Below are positions 55,474-64,000 of a DNA stretch of 64,000 bases, in pieces. The stretch lies in the NCBI GenBank assembly GCA_025618425.1, contig CM046851.1, forward strand, positions 30,237,254 to 30,301,253. Direction: 5' to 3'. The stretch comes from Heliocidaris tuberculata. Taxonomy: Eukaryota; Echinodermata; Echinoidea; Camarodonta; Echinometridae. The notes below the pieces were generated by a model. The model did no database searches and was not told the origin of the DNA. It saw only the letters and a list, made by a program, of their open reading frames with translations. Made by a program: the position numbers and the translations under genes. Position 1 is the first letter of the stretch; each line of letters starts with the position of its first letter.

Positions 55474-58400
55474 GTCCGTCCGTCCGTCCGTCCGTCCGTC
55501 TGTCCGTGTGTGCTCAAATGTTAGAAAATGCTACTTCTCCTCTATTTCACATCGGATTTTGATTCCGATTGTTTTATCTGATAGGGCTGGGTGGGGGCTT
55601 CCAAACTTCTTCACAGAATTTTGAAATTCATTAATTATGCAAATTTATGCAAATTTATTCAAAATTGACGAAAAATGCTACTTCTCCTCTATTTCACATC
55701 TGATTTTGATTCCGATTGTTTTATCTGATAGGGCTGGGTGGGGGCTTCCAAACTTCTACACAGAATTTTGAAATTCATTAATTATGCAAATTTATGCAAA
55801 TTTATTCAAAATTGACGAAAAATGCTACTTCTCCTCTATTTCACATCGGATTTTGATTCCGATTGTTTTATCTGATAGGGCTGGGTGGGGGCTTCCAAAC
55901 TTCTACACAGAATTTTGAAATTCATTAATTATGCAAATTTATGCAAATTTATTCAAAATTGACGAAAAATGCTACTTCTCTATTTCACATCGGATTTTGA
56001 TTCCGATTGTTTTATCTGATAGGGCTGGGTGAGGGCTTCCAAACTTCTACACAGAATTTTGAAATTCATTAATTATGCAAATTTATGCAAATTTATTCAA
56101 AATTGACGAAAAATGCTACTTCTCCTCTATTTCACATCGGATTTTGATTCCGATTGTTTTATCTGATAGGGCTGGGTGGGGGCTTCCAAACTTCTACACA
56201 GAATTTTGAAATTCATTATTCATGCAAATTTATGCAAATTTATTCAAAATGGCTGAAGGTTCATAATGTTTTCATGTTTTATATTTCAGTTGTATACATG
56301 CATTGTTGGTATTCTCTTCTTTTGCATGCAGTAACATTATTATTTTATTCACTAAAGTTTTTCACTGAAGTTTTAAGGTTCAGGCTAGTTAATTTCCACA
56401 GATCTGCACTTCCGGCGGGGACATTTATTACGCATTGCGTAATTTACTCATTCACTTGTTCAAACATAAAATAACATTATCTCTTTTGAAGCAATAAACC
56501 ATGAGAATCTCTCCAAAACTGTCCATTTTATTTCTTCAATGTGTTGATTAAGTACTATTTCACTTTGGCAAAAGTCTTTGAAATGTTAGATAGTACCTTT
56601 ACTGGGTACCAAGATAACCTTCAAGTAGTAATGAAATGTTCAATTTTCAATATACTGCTTTATGTTTATTTCTGCAGGAATGCCTACCAAAGAAAGCAGA
56701 TCATGACTGGTTGAGGAAAGCGTTTTCATACTGTGGTAAAGTGGTCTATGTCAGCTTACCTCGTTACAAATCCACCTCAGACATCAAGGGCTTTGCTTTC
56801 ATTGAGTTTGAATGTCCAGAGGAAGCAGATAGAGCCTGTGAGGTGTGTATCATTATCATAGAAAGGTGCTATGACAGCTACCCTGTATAATATCACACCT
56901 CTGACAAGTACTGTCGGTAAAAATACCCCCTGGATTAATTACCCCTAGGTAGTTGTCTGAGGGTAATTTGGCTAACATGGTAACATGAAGATTATAATTC
57001 ATCCAGTAAACATAGCGATGATGTGAATCAGTTACTGGAAGTATTCACAATTGCTCCGCGACGTATTGTTAGTTCCTGCTGGCATCTTCTGGCAGTCTGA
57101 TTCCTGTTCTGGGGTACCCGTCTTTTTGTCCCCGCCGAACGAAGTTCGCGAGGGGACTATGAAACGGGCTCCGTTCGTGTGTGCGTGTGTGTGTGTGTCC
57201 GTCCGTGCGTCCGTCCGTCCGTGTGTGCTCAAATGTTAGAAAATGCTACTTCTCCATCATTTCTTGGCCGATTTTGATTCTGATTGTTTTATCTGATAGG
57301 GCTTGGTGAGGGCTTCCAAACTTCTACACAGAATCGTGAAATTCATTAATTATGCAAATTCATGCAAATTTATTCAAAAGTGACGAAAAATGCTACTTCT
57401 CCTCTATTTCACATCGGATTTTGATTCCGATTGTTTTATCTGATAGGGCTGGGTGGGGGCTTCCAAATTTCTACACAGAATTTTGAAATTCATTAATTAT
57501 GCAAATTTATGCAAATTTATTCAAAATTGACGAAAAATGCTACTTCTCTATTTCACATCGGATTTTGATTCCGATTGTTTTATCTGATAGGGCTGGGTGG
57601 GGGCTTCCAAACTTCTACACAGAATTTTGAAATTCATTATTCATGCAAATTTATGCAAATTTATGCAAATTTATTCAAAATGGCTGAAGGTTCATAATGT
57701 TTTCATGTTTTATATTTCAGTTGTATACATGCATTGTTGGTATTCTCTTCTTTTGCATGCAGTAACATTATTATTTTATTCACTAAAGTTTTTCACTGAA
57801 GTTTTAAGGTTCAGGCTAGTTAATTTCCACAGATCTGCACTTCCGGCGGGGACATTTATTACGCATTGCGTAATTTACTCATTCACTTATTTGTTCTACC
57901 ATGATGGGCGCGTGAGCTACCCAGCGGGAAAATTAGTTGCGGGAGAAACGGCGGGTGACTCCCCGAAGTACCCAGTCCCTCGCCTGAAATAAGTTGAACC
58001 GGAGACCTCTTTTTGAGACCAATATGGTGTATAGCATATAGGGGATGATACATGTTATATTTGCCTAGGTATAGCCAAATTCATCAAGGCAAATGTGCCA
58101 CACAATGATATTCGTCAAGCTTGTAATGTGAGCAATGCAGTTACTCTTAAGGAAGATCCAATGTTATATAGAGACAAAATTAATGAAGAATATGACTAAT
58201 GTAAGCTGCAAAATCTATTTATGTTTTTTCTTTCAGATGAATGTACTTCCAATGGTAAATAATCCTTTTTTTTTCCTTGTTTCTTTTATTGTATAGCTCA
58301 TGAATAATCCACCGCCAGATATGATGGACAGAGCAGGAAAATTCCCCAAAATGAGAGGACATAAGAGAATAGTGCCTTTAGAGTTTGATCAGACCAAGGG

Positions 58401-61021
58401 ACATTTCTCCAGAACTCAACAGATGAGAGTTCCAAAAAGAGACTCTGAAGACTACAAAGCAGATTACAGGGAAGGAGAAGCTACAGAACAAAGTTCTGGG
58501 ACAGAGAAAGGAATTGAGTTGACTAAGTTGGTAGATGGTGATAGAGGAAAACAGAAAAGGAAGAGGCAGTTAGAGGAAGAAAGAGAAGATGTCAAATGTT
58601 TGGACCGACTCAAGAGAAAAGCAGACATTCAGAGCAATAAAGGTGTTGACAAGAAGCAGAGAAAAACTGAGACCGAGTCCAGCGAATCATCAGATGCACA
58701 GAAGGGGCTGAAGCGGAAACGTCTTGACGAACCAAATGTAGAAAGCCACAAATCACTGAGGAAAGGTACCTCATTGAGTGAGAGCTGCGAGAAGGACAAA
58801 GAGGAAGGAGATGAACAGAAGATGAAAATCTTAAGAGAGGCTAAAATCAAGATGATGAAGAGAAAGAGAAGTTTAAGCGAAGGTGACATGTGGAGTGTGC
58901 GGGAGAATGATGAGGACGATGACGATGACAGTGACCAGGGGAAAAAGATCGTCAAGAAGCTGAAAGGTGATGAAAGGGAAGATGCAAAGGCACAAGAGTC
59001 GAAAGATGATGAGGGTCTAGAAAAGAAGAGGCGTAATCGGAAGAAGAAGGTGAAGAAGATTCAGGAGGAAGAAGAGGCATTCTTCCTGAGAGTGATGTCA
59101 AAGTGAGTATCTCCCCTCCCCTCTGCTTCCCTCCCTCCCTCCCTCTGGTCAGAAATGTATTCCAACAGTCATTGATGCTGGCTTTATTTCGTCAAAGATA
59201 TAGGCCCGAATTCACAAAGGAGGTTTAAACCATGGGTAAGGTTTAAACCTCTGTAAGCGTACTAAAATAAGCGTAAATAAGCGCACATTGCCCATGCGCG
59301 CGCTCAAAGAAAATATATGATTGGATCAGATTCCGTGCGCACGTACGCTTAAAAAACCCAGGAGGGGGTTTAAACCAAACCTCCTTTGTGAATTTGGGCC
59401 ATAGGGTTAGGGCCTGCATTATGGGGGTTCTAGGTTAGACTTGAATAGAAGGTTGAATTCTGGGAAAGGTAGAAAAATAATTTGTAAGCTTTCTTAATTA
59501 TTATTGTGTTATTTTGGAAGATAATCATAGTAGATATGTCCCCTGAAATGCTCTCAGCAGGATTGAGTCAATTTCATATCATCTTGGTGGTTCCAAAACC
59601 TTAAAGCATACACCAAATCTTATGTGCTGTATAATCAACCTTTCCTAATTGCTTTGAGACAGTTTCTTTCACAATTCAATCTCATGACAAGAACTCGACT
59701 CAAAAGGTTATGATTAGGTATGGTGTAGGGTCCAGAGTTGAAGTTAGGAATACAATATAGATAGTTAGACATTTGATCATGGAGCAGTTTTCCGCTAGAG
59801 CATATGTCATTCTATCTCCCTCCACTGCCAGAAATTACCCTTCCCATGTTTCCCTGGACTGCCTGAACTGCCCATAAGCTTTCAAGTGCTATAGCAGTAT
59901 TATTATCTGTGGGGTTTCCTCAGGTTTGAGTCTGTATTGGAAACAGTAAAATCATTTCAATCTGTCAGAAATGTAAAATGTAAGCAATTTACCTTTCATC
60001 CCAGTGACTATACTGCATGTTATCTAGACTTGCCAATGGGTTGAAATGAAAATGATTTGATGGAAATGATTTAATTTTGTAGGAGAGAGTGGCTGTTACT
60101 GAAGGAGGAGTATCTTACACTTCAGAAGGAGAGCTTAGCTCAGATGAAACAAGCCAAGAGAATGCCTTACCCAATGCCTATATTTAGAAGAGGAACTCAC
60201 ACACAACCACAGGTAAGTTATACTCTGTCTTCTATTTTGAAGAAATGAAAATGTAAATGGAAAGTAATCAAAACATTTCACATCTTTTGCTTTCTATAGC
60301 CTGAAACGTTACAAGGCAATATTGCAAGGACTTATATGTACACCCTAAATTTTGACTATATAGGTACATAAATTTGATAAAGCCACTTTTATATTTTGAA
60401 CATATTTCATTTTAGAAATATTTTAGGTATGGTTTTATTCATAAAATGTTTTATTCAATTTTATATGGACTCTGTCTGGAAATATCACAGACACAATTTG
60501 GCTATTTTCATTGGCCTGTATTCTCGAAAGCGGACTCAATTGAGACCATGGTTTATGCAGATTTTGTGGTATAAGTGCGCTTGATTTAGCGCATACACTT
60601 AAAAAGATCCAATAATGAACGTGCGTAATTGGCAAAGGCCGCTAAATTCACGCGAGTTGCCCTGGTTTAGACCATGGTTTATGTAAAGTCATTTAAATAA
60701 ACTGCGCAAATTTTCATTAACCATGGTCTCAATTGAGTCCACTTTCGAGAATACGGGCCATTTCAGCATTCAAAAATATTTCAAATTTGTATTAGATACA
60801 CATGTATTTCCTATATTTCTTCCATGTTTTTTTGTAAGAAATATTTTGGCTTGAATAATGCTTACATCAATTCAAACTGGGACAGATGAGCAAAGTTTTT
60901 CATGAGGAAATTCTTATGTAACGAAATTCATATTGGATTGAGGGGTTCAAACTTTAACTAGTATGAAATAATTATGAATATTGAGTTAGATTTATTATTA
61001 TTTTGATCTATCTCCCCCCTT

Positions 61022-61056
<35 letters not shown>

Positions 61057-62633
61057 CATGTCACATTGTAGGTGTCAGGGAGTGATACATCCAAAGTGAC
61101 ATCAGAGGGGAATCCCCCTGAGTCTAAGCTGAATGAACCTGTGTTTATTGAAGGGACTGTCATGAGACTAGAATGCATGCAACCAAGTGTGTCAAGAAAA
61201 GAAGTCAAGGTATGGCAACATAATCTCCTTTATTGATCTTTTCATCTTCAATCTTCTTAATAACTGTTTCATATAAAGTGCTTTCACCAGAAATAACTAA
61301 GCAAAGTGCTTACAGTATTATTCGCTGGTCACTGGAATCAGTTGCTATTCTGCATATTACAGTGCAATTTCTCCATGCACTCCATGAGAAGCATTCCAGC
61401 GTTCCTTTTTACAGGCGCGCAGCTGCACACATGCTAATCCAGTCACATTGACCTTCACATACTACCGGCTACCCATTTGATACCTTGGTGGAGAGGAGCA
61501 ATGCAGATAAAGTACCTTGCTCTTTTATTTCCAGTAAATTGATTTGTGACCAAGAATTGCTCAACTCTTTTATCAAAGATTACTAACAAATGATTGCCGT
61601 GGTATCTGAGTTCCATCAGAAAGAAATATGAAATCATGATCTTGACCAGGATTTTTGAAAATTCACATTTATATATGTGATGTCAATCTCCATTTTTACC
61701 CATTTCGTCATCTTGACTGAAAGCATGAAGGCTGTGGTCTTGCAACTAAGATTGAGATTCTTACCTTTGGAGGTCTGACACATGTAACATCACTGTGACT
61801 CTTTCTGTTTGTATCTAATTCATAGGAAAACCTTCAGAGCATCTCTCCTGTTGCTTACGTAGATCTCCCTGAAGGCCATACCCAAGGGTTTGTAAGGTTT
61901 GAATCTGCAGAAGGTCCTAGGGCAGTTCTTCAAGAAACCAATGTAGCACTTCTTGCTTCAGAACACCTCTCACTATCCTTGGTGACAGGTAAGTAGTTTT
62001 TTCAAAAGCATGGTAGTGGAGTGATTTATTCACCTCACTTCAATTGGGGGATCCATGGTTAAATCCTACCCTCTTTCAAATGCCTACATAAATCATGCAA
62101 CTCCTCCATATATTCCTCTCTTGGTCTGCATGTTAGGGTAATTAATAAGTGCCTAGTAGTGGTAGGAAATAAATGTTCTTGTGTGTTGGTAACTGCTGCA
62201 GAAGCTAGTGTAAAGCCAGTGTTATGATATGAACATACTAGATGCTAAGATGAATATGCACATTTGAAGTCTACTTTGGTACTATTCTTGCTCTTTATAT
62301 TTATTGTCTGGAGGTGACCAGCCTACATGTAGTTTTGTTGTTGGGATATTCTGATATCTTTCAATATCTCTGGGTTCATTATGCTTCCCATTTTGCAAAT
62401 TTTGAGGAAGTGCACTTTTTGTTCTAGTCATATGAAATCCACAAAAGACAAAGCAAAACTTAGAACTTCATCATCCAGATTACAATATTGTAATTCCACA
62501 AATTTAGAGAGCTTTTATTCTTGTTGTTGTTGCAGGAATTGAAGAGAAGGCGTACTGGGAGAAACTGTCCCGTGATCGCCAAATTAAGCTTAACTCCAAG
62601 CAGAAGAAGAAGAAAAAGAGAGGAGTTAACAAG
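54168..62633 (+). CDS. LARP7: LARP7, 7SK snRNA-binding La-related protein, 3' end outside window
   Basis: LARP7 binds the 3' end of 7SK RNA and holds the 7SK RNP together, which stores P-TEFb and so restrains RNA polymerase II elongation. Exons: 54159-54357 (ATG at 54168), 55011-55195, 56678-56842, 58297-59102, 60083-60212, 61072-61209, 61826-61988, 62536-62633; all GT/AG with matching phases, 625 aa so far. La motif about residues 28-112 (QIEFYFSEANLRKDRFL, the family's UUU-3'OH pocket). RRM1 about 121-180 with CTVYVECL and KGFAFIEF. A long Lys/Glu-rich linker (about 200-445) is in one 806-nt exon. The C-terminal xRRM runs from about 518 (FIEGTVMRL, TQGFVRFES, AYWEKLSRDRQIKLN). The last visible exon ends in a Lys-rich run and a GT donor, so at least one short exon follows beyond the window. 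Confidence 0.95.
55351..56461 (+). mobile_element. Minisatellite-bearing element, copy B (LARP7 intron)
   Basis: Starts GTCCCCGCCGAACGAAGTTC, then (GT)n and (TCCG)n microsatellites to about 55505, four to five 147-bp units (GACGAAAAATGCTACTTCTC at 55667, 55814 and on), the conserved non-repeat tail, CCGGCGGGGAC, the ATTACGCATTGCGTAAT hairpin and CACTTGTTC. This is the best full-length reference copy here. Confidence 0.9.
57128..57896 (+). mobile_element. Minisatellite-bearing element, copy C (LARP7 intron)
   Basis: Same ends and tail as copy B but only about three 147-bp units, one of them shortened, so it is about 770 bp. The first unit carries variants (CTTGGCCGATTTTGATTCTG) that match the unit next to the microsatellite in copies A and D, showing that the first unit is a stable separate subtype. 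Confidence 0.9.
59213..59400. mobile_element. MITE with GGCCCGAATTCACAAAGG end (LARP7 intron)
   Basis: GGCCCGAATTCACAAAGGAG faces CTCCTTTGTGAATTTGGGCC, and GGTTTAAACC blocks lie inside both arms. ATA flanks both sides. No coding capacity. Confidence 0.85.
59452..59702. repeat. Dispersed inverted-repeat family, copy 2 (LARP7 intron)
   Basis: GGTTGAATTCTGGGAAAGGT at 59452 and ACAAGAACTCGACTC near 59690-59702 match the ends and interior of the copy at 37052, with about one change in eight bases by eye. Confidence 0.65.
60513..60759. mobile_element. MITE with GGCCTGTATTCTCGAAAG end (LARP7 intron)
   Basis: GGCCTGTATTCTCGAAAGCG faces CTTTCGAGAATACGGGCC. CTCAATTGAGACCATGGTTT faces AACCATGGTCTCAATTGAG inside. 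ATT flanks both sides. It resembles the element at 59213 in design (GGCC ends, about 200-250 bp). Confidence 0.85.
61440..61515 (-). repeat. SINE-body fragment (LARP7 intron)
   Basis: On the minus strand GAGCAAGGTACTTTATCTGC and ATTGCTCCTCTCCACCAAGG, then AAATGGGTA, match the fragment at 12690-12910. Confidence 0.6.
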
Positions 62634-62680
62634 GTATGAAGTTCTACACATACAAGACAGGCAATGCAAATATGATTTTT

Positions 62681-64000
62681 GTCCCCGCCGAACGAAGTTT
62701 GACTATGAAACGGGCTCCATTCATGTGTGCGTGTGTGTGCGTGTGCGCCCATTTAAAGCGATGACATAGGCATGAACTTTACATTCGGACCGATGACACA
62801 CAGCGAATCGATGACGTCATCGGTTGGCAGACCTGCGCAGATAGACCCAAATTACATGCTTTTGCATATAGGGGTAGGTCATCAGTTAGTGTTACACTAA
62901 CAAGTCGTCGGTTGTATAGTAACATTTCAGACGGGTCATCGGTTATGCGGTTGAATTCTACACACACAGGTCATCGGTTATGCGGTCAAATTCTAGGTTG
63001 TAAAAGATGTCATCGGTTAGGATGCGCGCACAAGTATGTGTGTGTGTGTGTGTGTGTGTGTCCGTCCGTCCGTCCGTCTGTCCGTGTGTGCTCAAATGTT
63101 AGAAAATGCTACTTCTCCGTCATTTCTTAGCCGATTTTGATTCCGATTGTTTTATCTGATAGGGCTGGGTGGGGGCTTCCAAACTTCTACACAGAATTTT
63201 GAAATTCATTAATTATGCAAATTTATGCAAGTTTATTCAAAATCGACGAAAAATGCTACTTCTCCTCTATTTCACATCGGATTTTGATTCCGATTGTTTT
63301 ATCTGATAGGGTTGGGTGGGGGCTTCCAAACTTCTACACAGAATTTTGAAATTCAATAATTATGCAAATTTATGCAAATTTATTCAAAATTGACGAAAAA
63401 TGCTACTTCTCCTCTATTTCACATCGGATTTTGATTCCGATTGTTTTATCTGATAGGGCTGGGTGGGGGCTTCCAAACTTCTACACAGAATTTTGAAATT
63501 CATTAATTATGCAAATTTATGCAAATTTATTCAAAATTGACGAAAAATGCTACTCCTCTATTTCACATCGGATTTTGATTTTGATTGTTTTATCTAATAG
63601 GGCTGGGTGGGGGCTTCCAAACTTCTACACAGAATTTTGAAATTCATTAATTATGCAAATTTATGCAAATTTATTCAAAATTGACGAAAAATGCTACTTC
63701 TCCTCTATTTCACATCGGATTTTTATTCTGATTGTTTTATCTGATAGGGCTGGGTGGGGGCTTCCAAACTTCTACACAGAATTTTGAAATTCATTATTCA
63801 TGCAAATTTATGCAAATTTATTCAAAATGGCTGAAGGTTCATAATGTTTTCATGTTTTATATTTCAGTTGTATACATGCATTGTTGGTATTCTCTTCTTT
63901 TGCATGCAGTAACATTATTATTTTATTCACTAAAGTTTTTCACTGAAGTTTTAAGGTTCAGGCTAGTTAATTTCCACAGATCTGCACTTCCGGCGGGGAC
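62681..64000 (+). mobile_element. Minisatellite-bearing element, copy D, cut by window end
   Basis: Starts GTCCCCGCCGAACGAAGTTT 47 bp after the last visible LARP7 exon. Unlike the other copies it has an extra 250-bp block (about 62757-63010) with four or five GTCATCGGTTA-type motifs between two microsatellites. Then come five 147-bp units and the conserved tail up to CGGCGGGGAC at the last base of the window. Confidence 0.9.

Noticed and set aside
58237..58254. An 18-nt AG..GT microexon before LARP7 exon 58297
   Set aside because: The following intron would be only 42 nt, and joining 56842 directly to 58297 gives RACE-LMNNPPPD, which fits LARP7 family wording without the extra six residues.

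Overview
The window looks like nuclear DNA from a marine invertebrate deuterostome, most likely an echinoderm. It is AT-rich, its genes are split by GT/AG introns, and it is crowded with short inverted-repeat elements, tRNA-derived SINE pieces, homopolymer and microsatellite tracts, and minisatellite-bearing elements. The three conserved host genes are of animal type. The species is inferred; nothing in the sequence names it.

Host genes. (1) Minus strand, 20775 to 11623: a complete nine-exon cytochrome P450 of the CYP2 clan (CYP1/CYP17-like side), 511 aa when spliced. (2) Plus strand, 29284 to 34210: a complete four-exon MZB1/pERp1-type ER protein of 260 aa with a signal peptide, six cysteines and a C-terminal KTEL. 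(3) Plus strand, 54168 to 62633 and running off the window: LARP7, the 7SK RNA-binding La-related protein, eight coding exons visible (about 625 aa), last exon(s) missing. All three reading frames join cleanly across every intron I placed.

The most unusual structure lies between MZB1 and LARP7. About 42.25 to 45.08 kb is a tandem array of roughly 13 monomers of 214-215 bp. About 46.53 to 52.58 kb is an array of roughly 28 copies of the same monomer in the opposite orientation. Between the two facing arrays sits one intact single-exon gene for a Ulp1/SENP-type (C48) cysteine protease. The whole is a giant fold-back structure of about 10.3 kb. The arrays show higher-order repeats (about 1930 bp = 9 monomers in the right arm, about 429 bp = 2 monomers in the left), and each monomer carries a 20-bp-stem hairpin. 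I read it as a non-autonomous fold-back transposon, or a related satellite-bearing element, carrying a Ulp1 gene. No transposase is visible.

Other regions. 0-11.6 kb has no gene I can support and consists of nested inverted-repeat elements, ending in a minisatellite element next to the P450 3' end. 21-29 kb has simple repeats, a decayed non-LTR retrotransposon, a 54-bp minisatellite and a second minisatellite element. 34.2-42 kb has the probable MZB1 3' UTR, a SINE, several MITEs and a small fold-back of short motifs. LARP7 introns hold three more copies of the element found beside the P450, with 147-bp repeats, (ACGG)n tracts and GTCCCCGCCG ends. That design resembles the pearl/Helentron-type non-autonomous elements of bivalves and echinoderms.

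The three host genes are not a functional cluster: they act in membrane-bound oxidation, ER protein folding, and nuclear 7SK RNP/transcription control.
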